Below, in pieces: positions 43,259-55,319 of a stretch of 64,000 nucleotides of DNA. How positions within the stretch are numbered: position 1 is the stretch's first letter; every line of letters starts with the position of its first letter. The notes beneath the pieces are model-generated. The model worked only from the letters and a program-made list of their open reading frames with translations, was not told where the DNA came from and ran no database searches. The position numbers and the translations under genes are program-made. Source of the DNA: Bimuria novae-zelandiae CBS 107.79 (taxonomy: Eukaryota > Ascomycota > Dothideomycetes > Pleosporales > Didymosphaeriaceae); assembly GCA_010015655.1 (NCBI GenBank), contig ML976725.1, positions 75,989 through 139,988 of the forward strand, read 5' to 3'.

Positions 43259-45060
43259 TTATTTCTTATCTATCGTTCGTGCGGTTACAAACGCCCCGTG
43301 CTCTTTGTAAAGTCGATCGTCGCCCTTACTGCCTCCATGTCTGCCTTCCACTGCTCTATCGGCCCATCGATGCTCTCTCCTCCCTCTTGCCTGCTCGAGT
43401 ACCCTCCCAGCGCGTACGATAGCTCCCCGAACCGTTGTCCGTGCTGCTGTCTTAGCTTTGCCCTTTGCTGCCTCCATCGCCTGCATGCGAAGAGAAAATG
43501 TGCTATCGATTCTATGCTCCCACAGTCGCACGCTGCCGCATCTGCCGCCCTGATCTTGTGCAGGTACTCGTTGAGGAACGTCTTGCCCGTCCGCAGTTGC
43601 GTAAGGATGCCTGCTTCGATACTGTTCAACTACCCGTACATCTCTGCCAACTTGCCTGTGTGAAACGCCGCATCGATCTTCCGCGTGAACTTGCCCGTCT
43701 TGGCCCACTTCGGTGGAGGCGGTCCGTCTATTACCCTGGCTCTCTTTAGTGCTAGCCGTGCTAGATACCATGGCATGCCATCGCGCTGTGGCGGCTGCTC
43801 GCTCTCTTTTCTCGTCGCTGCCTTGGTCAGCCTGTCTACCTGCTCGTTTCCTCCGACTCCTGCATGTCCCGGGATCCAGTGTAATGCGACGTTGACCATA
43901 CGCAATTTCTTAATAATCTCTGCTACTACCTCTTAACACGCACTCGCTCTTTAGCTCTTTACTAATAGTAGTGCTAACTATAAGTTAGAGAAGATGCGGA
44001 TATTTAATACTAGTATAAGATAACTGTCGCTGTCAAGCGCTACGCACGACGGGCCCCATAGCTAGTTAGCTACTTTACTAATTACTAGGAGCTCCGTAAG
44101 GTGTGCGTTCGCTTACTTAGAGCTTGCTATTGTCTTTAAGATGCACACCTGTGACGGCCTAGCATACACCCTAATGCCTACTCTGCCGTTCCTCACTGAT
44201 GCGTCCACGTACAGGTCTACTCGTCCTGGCTGGTACTCCTCAGTAGCGGCTCGCGCCTGTTCTTCGTCTTCGCAGATCACCACTTCCGGCCGCGCTACCC
44301 ACGGTGGGCACGCGTACGGCTTGACTTCGCTTACTGTATCTATCGGGACGTCTGCACACATCTCCGCCACCCTTATGAGCGGCGACCGATGTTTCGTGCA
44401 CAGTCGTTGCCACTTGAGCATCCAGTGCGGATGCGACTGGCCTAGCTTGTGGATTGACACCCAGAACGCGATCGTCTGCTTCCGCAGTCTCTGCTCCATG
44501 GGAAGCAGGCCTGCTTCCACCTCTGCCACCGACAGCGCGACGGTGCGGAATCCTCGTATCACCGCCTGCGCCGTGATCCTCTGTGACTGTAGCAGGAGCT
44601 GCTTCATGTCGTGCGTCGCGATCGGGTACTATACCAGTGACGCATAGTCCGCCACTAGCAGCACCACACTTTATACTAGCTACCTAACTACTTTTAGTTA
44701 TAATCCCTTTATCCTGCGCAGCGCTAGCGCTATCTTAGTTACCTTACCTACTTTATCTACGAGATGCACTTTAAACCTTAGCTCCTTATTTAGCGTTACG
44801 CCTAGGAGCTTAACCTTATCTATAGGCATAATATCTTATCTCTTAAATTATAGTAGCGTCGTGCTATCTTAGCCCGCTACCTTATATCGCGTAAGGTGGA
44901 TAAAGCTTGTTTTAGTCGCCTTAAACTGGGCCCCGCTGGTGCGCTCCCACTTTTCTAGCATTAGCACTACTTTGTCTTGAACTATCCGCGTGTTCTCCTC
45001 TGCCGACGGTCCCATGACCCATGCCGAGTAGTGCAAGATGAAGAAATGATCTGGGCGCTG
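43259..45060 (-). mobile_element. LINE (non-LTR retrotransposon) 3' part, 5'-truncated
   Basis: Read on the minus strand from right to left, the coding order is that of a fungal Tad/I-type LINE. First comes the end of the reverse transcriptase (YSAWVMGPSAEENTRIVQDK at ~45030, KLLGVTLNKELRFKVHL at ~44800). Next comes the start of RNase H (VDLYVDASVRNGRVGIRVYA at ~44200), then the RNase H end (VALHWIPGHAGVGGNEQVDR at ~43880). The C-terminal zinc-knuckle-like part (LRTGKTFLNEYLHKIRAADA, CDCGSIESIAHFLFACRRW) follows at ~43600-43480. Pieces at 43905-44110 and 44640-44990 are TA-rich with stops, the rest is near normal. The element begins abruptly inside the reverse transcriptase, next to the catalytic Asp-Asp motif, as expected for a 5'-truncated copy or one cut by the adjacent piggyBac element. 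Confidence 0.85.
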
Positions 45061-45202
45061 CGAAGACGGACTATCCCCTGCACCGTTAACATCTCCCGTA
45101 CACGGACCACCTAATTCTGGCCAATCAGTGAATGTCTCCGACTTGGCAGAACACCAACATGAATGTTAGTTTGTATGAGATTTATATACAGATTTGCATA
45201 GC

Positions 45203-46143
45203 CTAAGGTCGTGATTTTGAATTACAGTATACTTGAACTGACGCTGGTGTTAATAGAGGTGACTGTTTCGTGCCGCCGGAGGTGCTCCTGCCAGCACTCC
45301 GGCCTGATTTCAGGCCTACAGAGAGGCAGCCGGCAGAGTCTACAGCCAAAGGACGTACGAGGAGCTCGCTGAGTACCATGCCGTGGGCATGAATTGCAGC
45401 CTCTGCCGCCTGCTCAAATCGCTCCTCAGTCGCCGTCTTGGTCGTCCGAACAGTGCCTGCGCAGCCTACGCCGCGCGATCTCAAGTATTCGAGCATGGGT
45501 ATCGTGTTGAACAGATTATCGTCCCACACAGTGTGGAGATTCGGCGGAAACAGACGCTCGCTGGTAGAGTCCTCGGCGAGGACTAGATTGATGGGCACAA
45601 CCTCGGTGGGCGTAAAAGTCGACGTCGCGCCCGCAGGCCTCTGTAAGTCGACAGGCCCTCGGCCAGATCCTCTAGCATGAAATAACCAGTTGAGCAGTAC
45701 TCCGTCGTTGGCTAAACACCAGATCTTATAGCCCTCCGGCGTCGGTTTTGTCTTGATGATCACGATCTCGCTGGCACGCCCAGTAAATCTCGCTATTGCC
45801 ACGTCGACGCAGAGGTGCTTGCCAGCGTTCCAATACATGAAGCAGCGCTTACGGAGCACCTCTGAGAGGTCCCAGACGCGCCCAAATGGGGACCGGAAGG
45901 ACTGGTTTGTTGCTGTACAGTATAGAAACCTGTCCAGCTGCTCCCATCGCGCCTGCCCCATGTACTCATTAACTGTGTGTAGGCGCTGTACCATGCAACT
46001 TCATCCAGTACTCCTCCGCCGACGGCTCTCGATGGACGCCCATATATATAACTATCGCGAAGTACGTATACAGCTCGGTCGGCGACGTCGGTTTCCACTT
46101 ACGGCAGGCAGAGGGCTCGACAGCTCGTACGTGCTCGGCATCA
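45203..46143 (-). pseudogene. piggyBac-like transposase, C-terminal piece
   Basis: Reads SPTELYTYFAIVIYMGVHRE from ~46090, then shifts frame near 45,990. It continues YMGQARWEQLDRFLYCTATN, FRSPFGRVWDLSEVLRKR, HLCVDVAIARFTGRASEIVI with the first catalytic Asp, PEGYKIWCLANDGVLLNWLF, and VWDDNLFNTIPMLEYLRSRG with further Asp residues. It ends near 45203. Composition is mostly normal, so RIP hardly touched this part. Confidence 0.85.
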
Positions 46144-46156
46144 CAGTTGTTAACAA

Positions 46157-49002
46157 TTAAGTTAATTAACTTAGCAGCGTTGGCTTAATTTAGCTTAATT
46201 AGCGCAATTAGAGTAGTAAATTAAATTAATTAAATTATTATAAAACCCTACCTAAATCTAGCCGCGCAGCGACTATAGAGCTACTAGTAAGTAAGTACTT
46301 ATCTTACGCTATTTTAGCTTAAGAAAATTACTAAGCTTACTAAATATACGCTTATAATTATAGCTTAAGGTAGAAATAATAAATACGTTAATAGCTAATT
46401 GCGTAAGGTTAGGGTATAATAGCTTAAGCTATAATTAGTACGTAACTAGAGATTCTATAATATTACTAAAGTAGTACTCTTGCGTCTACTATAGCTTATA
46501 ATTACGCTAATTCTTATACTTATTACTAACAGCGTCTCTATTAGCTAGTTTAGCGTTAATAATAGCATCTATAGCGTTATTAATAAAGCTATCTGCCACT
46601 ACTTTTAGGCGCTGTAAAGGTAGCTCGTGTGGCTTGTAACTGGCCTAAATCTGCAAGAAGCCAGCGTAACACTTAGCTAGTAGCTTACTTTTATCTACCT
46701 ACGCATTCTTATAGTATGTTTTATAGTACAGGTGGAGGAGTGTGGCGATATAATAGTATAGCAAGTCTATAATTTTGTAGTAATATTTATTTAGCTTATT
46801 CTAGCTAGCGCGTACGTTAATCGCGAAATAGTTTTTAGGTATATTATAAGCTTTATAGTTAATTAATTTAAACGCTGTGGCAATGCTATTGTAGATGTTA
46901 AGTAAGTATTTAAACACTAGGATAACCTTATAGCTTACGCTAAACCTGCTAGACTTACCTTAGCTTGCCTAGAGGTTATCCTTAGCAGCTTAATAGTAGA
47001 TATAGTAGCTAATATAAAGGTGGAGCGGCTCGCGAAGCTTAACTACGCGCTAGATAGTAGCTTTATAGCTATTTTAGTAAGTAATAATAGGCTTAATAGG
47101 TACTTTAATCTTGCGCTGCAGCTCTACTAGCAGGCTATTATTAATATAATATTAATAATTATTAAGTAAATTGTACTGCTATAGTATTTTAATATAGTTA
47201 ATAACTATAAAAACTACGCCTATAGGTCCCTTGCGGCGCTAAGCTTCTATAAACACTACCTTATTTACTACTATAGCTAGAGCGTTATTATAGCTTTCTT
47301 TATTATAACTAAATATTACTTATTACCTAACTAGGTTAAGTATATAGTAGCTATAACGTAGGCGTATGTTGCTAGTGTTTTAGTTATAAATTTCTAATAA
47401 CTTGCCTATAGCGACGTTATTAGGGGCGGCGTTATTAAGTATATAGTAGCCTAGCTAGCTGCCACGTACTCTAAACTATCGTAGAATTTACGCTACGACT
47501 TTACCTATCTTCTCGCTAGTATAGCGACCTATAAGTTATAATAGCGCTAATAGTAGGTCTCGTATAGTACTAGAATCGTTAGCAAAGTAAGCTATAATAC
47601 TAAAAAAGCTATAATAGCCACCTTAGGCTATTTAGCTATTAAAGCTTATATAGATCTTGCTAATAGCGTTAGATAAGGCCTTAGTAACCTATAGTTATAT
47701 AAACGTGTAAACCTTTATTATAAACCTTAATATACTATTATATAACGCCTATAGCGCGCGCGTTACCTCTAAATTTATAAACTTAATTATCTACTTAAAC
47801 TTTAGCGTTATAAACTTGCGTAATAAGTAGTTATTACTTAGAAGCTATAATATAGTAGCTATTTAAAAGCCCTAGATATTAAAGTTACTTATAGTGTTAG
47901 CTATCGCACGCGCTAGCTATTGCCTATAAGTAAGTATTTAGCGCAAGGAACGCTGCCCGTTAGCTATAACTAGCGCCTTAACTTCGCTATTAATAGTATT
48001 ATAATAAGCTATAAGTAAGTAGTTAGTAATAAAAGTAGTCGCGTTAGTAATATTATACTTACTACTACTTTGCGTGCGCCGTTAATAATATATATAGTAA
48101 ATAAAGAAGACGCGATGAGGCGGTAGCTTAGTAACTATATAGTACTTATAGCGATAAACCTAACTCTTTTTACGCGATAATTACGCTAATAGCTTTATTA
48201 ACTTAGGTAATTACTACTAATTAAGCCCTATAAAGTTATTAGTAAGCTTATTCAATAGCGCGTTAATACTATTTCTAGGCTTACTAGAAGCCTTTATAGT
48301 AGCTATAGACTTTTTATCTAGCGCTAATAACGCGCTGGCTAGCTAATTATTGCGTACTTAAGTCTTCTATAGCGCCTCCTCCAGCGCCGGAGAGGCTAGC
48401 AATAGCAGGTTAATAGGCGGAGAAGCCTGTAGCGAGGGCAATAATAGGGGCTTAATTAGTAATAATAGTCGCTAGGATGGCTGCGATAGTTGCTAGGTTA
48501 GCTATAATAGCTAGGTTAGGGGTGGTGTAAGCTGCCTCTAGCTCTCTAATAGCCGCTAGGTAGGCTTATAGCAACGTTTAGCTAGCAGTTTAGCTACTTT
48601 AGTTACTTTAGCACCACGTTTAGGCGCGCGATAGCTTACTTTTAGGGGTATAGTAATATAATAACGCGTACAAAGTAAGCTAAAAGATAAGATAAGATAG
48701 TAATTAACGCGCTAAAATGCATAAAGTATACGCGATAGATAGCTAAGAGCTACTAACTAGTATAGGAAAGTAGGCTAATTAGTAGTTATAATACTAGAAA
48801 AGTATATAATAACCTATTACTAGCTACCTCTATAAACTTACTTTTTTGTAGCTATTAGCTAAGCGAGTAAGTAATTAAGTTAATTTACTTAATTTAATAG
48901 TCTATTATAGCTTAAATTACTTAATAAAACACGCCTACGAGCTTAAATTAGTTAACTTACTTATTTCTAATTAAGTTAATTAAGCTTATTAAGCCAGCTT
49001 GC
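46157..49002 (-). mobile_element. hAT transposon, RIP-degraded, nested in piggyBac
   Basis: A TA-rich block of 2.85 kb lies between two copies of TTGTTAACAA (46147-46156 and 49003-49012). The inner 8 bp, TGTTAACA, would fit a hAT target duplication. Sub-terminal inverted similarity (GTTGGCTTAATTTAGCTTAA near 46178 against the mirror of 48975-49000) supports the ends. Reading through stops on the minus strand at ~46,930-46,560 gives IATAFKLINYKAYNIPKNYF, RAS.NKLNKYYYKIIDLLYY, LLAKCYAGFLQI.ASYKPHE and LPLQRLKVVADSFI. This matches the C-terminal region of fungal hAT transposases. Many CAG and TGG codons have become TAG. Confidence 0.75.
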
Positions 49003-49005
49003 TTG

Positions 49006-49281
49006 TTAACAATACTGCTCGGTATGCTGATTGGTAAAGTATGCGATACGGTCTAGGACGTCGGCGTCGAAAAATAGGTCGAAAAGCTCGAACGACAGGC
49101 CTTTGTTAACACCTTCAGGTATCTGGGCCTCTCCAAAAATACGTGGGTTGTCGATACGGAGGGGTTGCCACTCTAGTGGTGGCTCCTTTGGCAGGTTAGG
49201 CAAATCACCAGCCTTTTTGCTATACTTTGTATAATTTACGAGATTAGGATCATTACTAGATGCCTGCGCACCTCTCGACAT
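49006..49281 (-). pseudogene. piggyBac-like transposase, N-terminal piece
   Basis: From the ATG at 49281: MSRGAQASSNDPNLVNYTKY, then PPLEWQPLRIDNPRIFGEAQ and NKGLSFELFDLFFDADVLDR. This is the N-terminal start of the DDE_Tnp_1_7 (piggyBac) fold. The frame ends in TGT-TAA exactly at the junction with the nested hAT element. Confidence 0.85.
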
Positions 49282-49434
49282 GTTTACATGTATTATTAAT
49301 TTTAAAAAAGTCGTGTTTTGCTAGTAAAATAGAAATTGCTTACATGACGATTTAGATTTAGTGTTGAGAGTTTCTAGTAGTTAATTGGCCAGTAGAAGGT
49401 GGCCCGTGTACGGGAGATGTTAACAGTGCAGGGG

Positions 49435-49655
49435 ATAAATTTATCAAGCCAATGGGAAAGGCGGATCACAACCATGGAGTGGGGTGTACCAACCGCCTTG
49501 AGCCTAGCCTAGCTGGAACAAGCTGTACAACATAATTAGCGGGATCAAAATCCGCTGGTGTCTCCATTTCAATCCGCCCATCATTACCTGCCGTTGTCAA
49601 CAGCCCCACGTCTGCCACCACAACCATGACTAGACGATCTGCCTCTAGGTTTACT
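49435..49655. other. short non-coding stretch
   Basis: No gene. It contains a CCAACCG-rich sequence and possibly the promoter of the following broken gene. Confidence 0.4.
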
Positions 49656-50798
49656 CATTATTATATTCGAGCACTTCTGCTTTCATTGCCATGAGCCGGA
49701 TCCTTTCCCCAATACGGACTTTCTGGACGTGCGCACCAACAAGCTAACTCTAACCTATCTATGCCGTACCTCGAAGGCATTTCACGCAATTGCTGAACCC
49801 ATCCTCTATCACTATTTTTCGAGCGTAAATTTGCTCAACGAGGACAAACCAAGGCACAGTGCTAACCAATTTTCTCCTGAGACTGATCGTTTCACTGATT
49901 TCTGGGAAATTGTCACAAAGCGCCCGGACTTGGCGGGCAGAGTTCGAACACTCCAGCTGATCCCAGATAATTTCCCCCTAAATCATAGATACGCACCAAT
50001 TCATTACAAATCTCTGGTCCGATACGGCAGGGAAATGCTCGCCCAGAGTTTGTGTGACGAGCATTGGTGAGAGGGGAGTGTAGCAATGTCGTTGACATTC
50101 GACGATCTAGTCAAGCTTGCATTGCTGTGTTTGCCGCGTTTGTCCGCTCTGCTTCTCTCTTCACCGGGATTGGGTACGGCGTTAATTACGCGTACTACTT
50201 GGAGATCCGAAGCATGGTCTCCTAACCCAAACATTCAACTACCGCACCTTAAGACCATAGGACTACTCAAAGCCGCGAAGAAAGAACTCAGCCAGGTTGG
50301 GCAGGTGAAAGAGTTCCTGCAAATAGCTCCAAATCTGGAGAACTTTTACGCATAAGATATCTGGAACTACGATGACCAATGGGAGTGTGATGTTCACCTA
50401 CCGAGTTGCGCAAGCTTTTTTTCGGAGGCCTCGGCCCCGAAGACCTGGGAACCTTTACTAGACAAACTGGGAAGCTAGAAGAACTGGAATACTTTGTCCA
50501 GAAACCAAGTGTGCCGCTGTTGGACAACAACGGCAATCAAGTTTTTGAAATACCCTTTGACAGAGTGCTCTCTCTGCTCAGAGCTACCCTCAAACGACTT
50601 TCTCTTGTCGCATGGGAAGACACCGAGTATTTTCCCCGCAAAAGAGCTCTCGCCAGCTTCGAAAGGCTAGAAGATGTGTTGCTGCCCGAGATGGCGATAT
50701 ATGGCATCAACAGGGCCATCCATGACGATGACGAGACGGTGACAAAGACCATGGCCTTGCGGATTTTCTCCCAATCAGCATCCGCGATCTTGAGATAA
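49656..50798 (+). pseudogene. broken F-box/LRR-like gene
   Basis: Three plus-strand segments in different frames follow one another like one fungal F-box protein. HEPDPFPNTDFLDVRTNKLT then YLCRTSKAFHAIAEPILYHY (49690-50070) is the F-box-adjacent part. FDDLVKLALLCLPRLSALLL (50098 onward) is the leucine-rich middle and stops at 50355. LRKLFFGGLGPEDLGTFTRQ to ALASFERLEDVLLPEMAIYG (50406-50798) is the C-terminal part. An N-terminal piece in yet another frame (ALLLSLP, ~49670) may be the F-box itself. Base composition is normal. The frames are broken by stops and shifts, and no introns mend them convincingly. Confidence 0.6.
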
Positions 50799-50874
50799 CG
50801 GGGGTTAAAGACTATGGGCTCGAAGACGATCTGCGTGTATTCGCCGCCGCTACGCGCACACGACGGTTTCCGAA

Positions 50875-51019
50875 TGTGACGTCGAAAAAGAGTGTTGAGG
50901 CAATCGTTGTTTTTGATTGAGAAGCTACTCTATGGAGCTATATACTGTGGATCACGTGAGTCACGTGCACGGGCCGCACGTACGCGGGTGGCCCAAGCTT
51001 CATGTCCTAAACTGTCACA
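50875..51019 (-). mobile_element. LTR of a retroelement reading on the minus strand
   Basis: 145 bp, TGTGACGTCG...CTGTCACA. Closely related to the solo LTR at 34506-34649 except for the last ~20 bp. Directly to its right is CACCCCCTTAGC, the mirror of a polypurine tract (GCTAAGGGGGTG). Hence it is the 3' LTR of an element whose body lies to the right and reads on the minus strand. It is not RIP-damaged, unlike its body. Confidence 0.8.
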
Positions 51020-52614
51020 CACCCCCTTAGCTTTATGTTAATTAAGAGGTAAAGCTAAAATCTTGCTTAATTAGGTAATGTTAAGATCCGTTGAGATCTA
51101 ACATGACGTGGGGCGGGACATGGACACTTATCCGTGCGACCAGCCAAGATTCCTGACTTAGCTACGAGTTACGTGATTAGTCACGCGTCTTAGAAATATT
51201 AGGCGTCCTAGAAGTATCTTAGCACCAGGGACTTTAGGACTCTTAGGATTATTAGTATTTATGGGATAAGACATGTATATAGGAACGCGATAGTAGTCTC
51301 CTACTATTATATTTAACTTGTTTACTAATCTATTATTTAGATTTAACTTAGGCTTTCTTATTAATTTAATTATGCTATACACACCTTTAATACTAACACC
51401 CTATTAATACGCGCAAGCTATTAAGACCCCTTACTTATATTATTAATACGCTTACCTAAGAACTAACCTTTACCTCTTTAGGACCAGTTATCCCGAAGGG
51501 CTTAATAGGTAACTAGATATATAAAATTATTATTATTATTATTAATGCTGCCTAAGCGACGTTGTGCGATATTAATAAAATAAAGCTATTAAATAAACTC
51601 CTAATATTTAGCCTTTAAGAGGACTTTAGTAAGCTTATTAGTAGTTATCTTATTTATAGGAACCTATTTAATAATAAGTCGTTAAGCCTCTACATTTTAT
51701 TAAATCTATATTTAATAGATATTAACGTATTAAACTTTTATATTTAGTTAATTTAGATCTTTATTAATAATTCTTATTATTTATTAATTATTATAATAGA
51801 TCGTAGACGTTATGCGTAAGTTAAATAAAATACTATTAAAGAAGTAATGCTACTTTACTATTTATAATTTAGTAAAAGAAATTAAAAGTAACTTTAATTT
51901 AGTAGTAGACTTAGTAATAGTACGGTAGACAGTTGCCTTTTAGTCAATAATTATACTATAAAAAATATTATTTTAATATTATTTATATACGAGGCGTCTA
52001 ACGCGCTTAAGAATTTTTTTAATAGTTATTAGTATTAAAAATAACCTCTATAATTAAGTTATAAGTAAGTATCGCTAGACGCGTTATATAGCTATAATAT
52101 ATAACTATCCTAAATTAGTAAAATAGCAAGTAAGCACGACGTGGCTATAAGCGACGTTAGGCCACGTCTAGTAAGTAATATAGGCTAGGTGGCTAGTAAG
52201 CTCCTAATATAGCTTTATGCGTTAAATATTAGTCCCCTTAATTAACTTGTTAAGATAGTTAATATTAAGCAGAAAATTAGGCTTTTTATAACTTATTAGC
52301 TATATACTATACTTTTTATAAACTCTATTAATATATATATCTTAAATAAGCTAGATCTTCTTTTTCTAGTAATTGCGAATAACTTAAACGACTAAGCACT
52401 AGGCTAGATTTCTTATTACCTTAAGCCTAAATTAGTTCTTATTCTTAAAGTCTTAATAAAGATAAGCGTTCGTTGGGTAATACGCTATTATTATATTATT
52501 AACGGAAATAAATAAGATAAGCTAATTATTAACATATAAGTATAAGAAGCCTTTAATATGTTTAAGTCTTAGTAGCTTAACTACTACTCTAAATATGTTA
52601 TACTATAGAAGTAG
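51020..52614 (-). mobile_element. RIP-degraded internal region of the LTR element
   Basis: TA-rich sequence with frequent stops on both strands. Its boundary role is inferred from the adjacent polypurine tract and LTR. No reverse transcriptase or integrase motif could be read, so gypsy is only a suggestion. A better preserved patch lies at 51080-51180. Its right part is cut by the copia LTR at 52615. Confidence 0.45.
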
Positions 52615-52874
52615 TGTATCTTTTAGGCCGTAGAGGGTGCGAAGTTATCCGATTACATGGCCCTTTGCACACGCAAAGGTAGCTGGCGCAACCCTACACA
52701 AAGAAACTCTGCTAGCAATCAGGTTTATCCGCACGATTCCGGGCGGGACAAAGGGCGACTCTCCTTACTTAACGGAAATAGATTAGCGTCTTAGCGTAAG
52801 ACGTAAGGATAAAAGAGCGTTATATTCTTCAAGATAAGAAGTATTAATTATTATTTTGTCTTATTAAGAATACA
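52615..52874 (+). mobile_element. copia-type 5' LTR
   Basis: 260 bp with inverted ends TGTATCTTTT...AGAATACA. It is followed by TTTAATAATTAAGAGTC, which equals the primer-binding sequence after the LTR at 63218-63588 and looks like a RIP-mutated tRNA primer site. The middle (52630-52790) is not AT-rich. Confidence 0.65.
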
Positions 52875-55300
52875 TTTTAATTTAATAATTAAGAGTCTTA
52901 CTATCTCTACTATTACTACATTAATTAAGCTAGTTACAATAACGCTATTAATTCTTAGAAATTCTATAGTTATCCTAACTAATTATATCAACTACACGCC
53001 GTAATTAAAATAGCTTAAAATAAAATACTAATTTTTAAAGGTCTAAAATATTATTAACCTAGCGCTAATAGAAAAACTAAAACAGAAACCCGCGATGCCA
53101 CTGCCACTACTAATAAGTAACTATTAACTAAGCGCCGCCTACGTAACCGCGAATCTAAATAACGTGCTAATATTATTATCCTATCTATTAACAGCAGGTG
53201 CGAAAGTATACAGAGATAATAGCGACTATTATAAAGAATAGCTTGAGATCTATAAGATTACAGACTCAGACTACTAAGAACAAAAGGAAGACCTTAATAA
53301 AGTAGTAACTTTTTTTTATTAATAATCTTTATACACGTATAGAGTAATTACTATATCCTTAGAGGTAAAATAAAGTAATAGATTAATAACCTTATAATTA
53401 TAGTTACAGTGCCAAGACATTAGTCTGTTGACACCGGACCCGCGTCGCGCATCCCCACCCAACCTCAATCTTTTTAGCCTTCCACCAACCCACAATGCAA
53501 CGCGAATTTGGCAGGGAAATTAGTAGCAATTAAGGGAGGAATAATAAATTAAGTAAATTACAAAGAGCTAGGATATTATCTATAGTAGAGGCGAGAGAAT
53601 TAAAAGCTTTAATCGCGTCGCGTTTTAGCTGCACACGGCAGACAATTTACAACATAATTAAGTAATAGAACAACCACAACATAACTAAATCTTTACCTTG
53701 ATCTAGTCAGCCAAAGAAGCTCACACGCTAACAAGAATAATTACTCCTTTAAATCGCTCGCTAGCACCCTAGAATTAAGTATGCATAGCTAAAGGCTAAA
53801 GTTGCAGGCGTACAGATTCATCGCAAGACACTCTATTAGCTACTTAAAAAACACTACATTACGAACTAGGTAGTAAAGAAGAGGCCTAAGCTCACTCTAG
53901 CACATGCAAGATTAAGGCGTTAATAGGCTTAGCGGATACAGAATTTTAACTTTAAAAGCGTGACTTTTTCTAATAAGGTCTTAGCAGAGCGAGGTAAGGG
54001 AAAGAAGAGGATCTAGGTCTTTAGGACGCCACTCCAAAAATAGGATCACGATAAGATTAAAGAGGAGGATATTTAGAAGGGAATAGTATAGATGTTCTGG
54101 GCCTGCTTCTAGTATAAAGGTCGATCTAAACTCATCGCAATGGAACGAGATCCACAAGCTCCACGGAATGGCTACAGTGCACGCTTATATATCTGGGCGC
54201 TAGAGGAAGGGCTCCTACCAGTATTAGATGAAGATACTATCTATTAGATAGATAATGCACTAATTTATACCGCCCACAAGACGGCCCTCTAGCTAGAGGT
54301 AATAGATATTAAAGTTCTAGATTTCCCTCCTTACTCACCTGACCTTAATCTAATTGAGCACCTCTGGTGGGCACTTAAACAGAAGGTAATTAAATTACAT
54401 CCGGAATTGGAGGACCAAGGGTGGTAGTAGATTAATAGAGACGCATTTATCGACGCTGTCCAAGAAGCTTGGCGAGCCCTGCCCCAGGGTCTCATGAAGA
54501 AGCTCATTAATTCTATGCCAAGGAGAATACAGGCAGTGATAAAAGCTAGAGGCTGGCAAACAAAGTACTAAAATAGCATTCAATTGAGGCCTTGAAATTA
54601 CTGTCAAAAAAGTTGAAATTTTCGGTGTCAACAGACTAATGTCCTAGTACTGTAAGGTTAACTGTTAAGATAAACATTAGCAAGTAAGGGCAAGATACTA
54701 AAAAGCTTTTAAGCTAATAAAAATAACTAGATTATAGTCTATATAGTTATCTAAGTACGATTATATAGCTATAGAAGTAAAGACTAATTAGGTCCTAGAG
54801 CTTTAAAGGCTAGACTTAGTTAAAGAAGACTTTATAAAGGTAGTAATAAATTTATTTTTTACTTTTTATTATTCTTACGCTTACGTCTTAACGCTTATAA
54901 CCTATAATAGAGCTAGACTATATAATAATTACTATAAAGCTTCTAGTAAGTAACTAACTTATAAATTATAACTTATTTCTATTTTAGTACGCGTAGCTTA
55001 AGTACCACGTAAAGGCTTAAAAGATATAAAATTATATTAACTTTAAGACTCCTAAGTAGATAAATATACACGACTAGTCTCTAGAGCTACTAGATATAAA
55101 TACTAAAGACAAGCCCTATATATAATAGCTTAAGCGCTATAAGCTAGAGTCTATTATTTATAATTAGCTTATAATAAAGCTTTAGGCACTTCAGAACTAG
55201 ATTGATACTATAATTAATTTATAAAAGCTAAAGCTTATAATATTATAATTAAGTAAGTAGTAGACGCTATAGGCGCTAATTAGAAAATTTAAGAATTTTT
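52875..55300 (+). mobile_element. copia-like gag region, degraded, split by Tc1/mariner
   Basis: Plus-strand reading through stops gives gag-like text before the nested element (LRNSIVILTNYINYTP region; EIYKITDSDYQEQKEDLNKV near 53250) and more after it (TKKLLSQ near 54,690). The sequence is TA-rich. The assignment rests on the upstream LTR and primer site, since no zinc knuckle or protease was found. Confidence 0.4.
53405..54654 (+). mobile_element. Tc1/mariner transposon nested in the copia remnant
   Basis: The inverted ends of ~33 bp read CAGTGCCAAGACATTAGTCT... on the left and mirror CAGTACTAGGACATTAGTCT... on the right. TA lies at 53405-53406 and 54653-54654. Inside, a plus-strand transposase is traceable through stops: MQREFGREISSN (53494), ARILSIVEARELKALIASRF, KRIWVFRTPLQKWDHDKIKE, FPPYSPDLNLIEHLWWALKQ (54325-54385) and LPQGLMKKLINSMPRRIQAV. 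Damage is moderate, mainly CAG/CAA to TAG/TAA and TGG to TAG. Confidence 0.88.
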
Positions 55301-55319
55301 TTTATCTAAGTAATAATGA

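Larger units (their letters stand above)
45075..49434 (-). mobile_element. piggyBac-like transposon, interrupted by a hAT element
   Basis: The ends are long inverted repeats: 45075-45127 (starts CCCCTGCACCGTTAACATCT) mirrors 49382-49434 with about six differences. Inside is a minus-strand transposase split into an N-terminal piece (49281-49006) and a C-terminal piece (~46143-45203) by a 2.85-kb insertion. Without the insert the element would be ~1.5 kb. No TTAA target duplication is visible at the outer ends. Confidence 0.85.
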
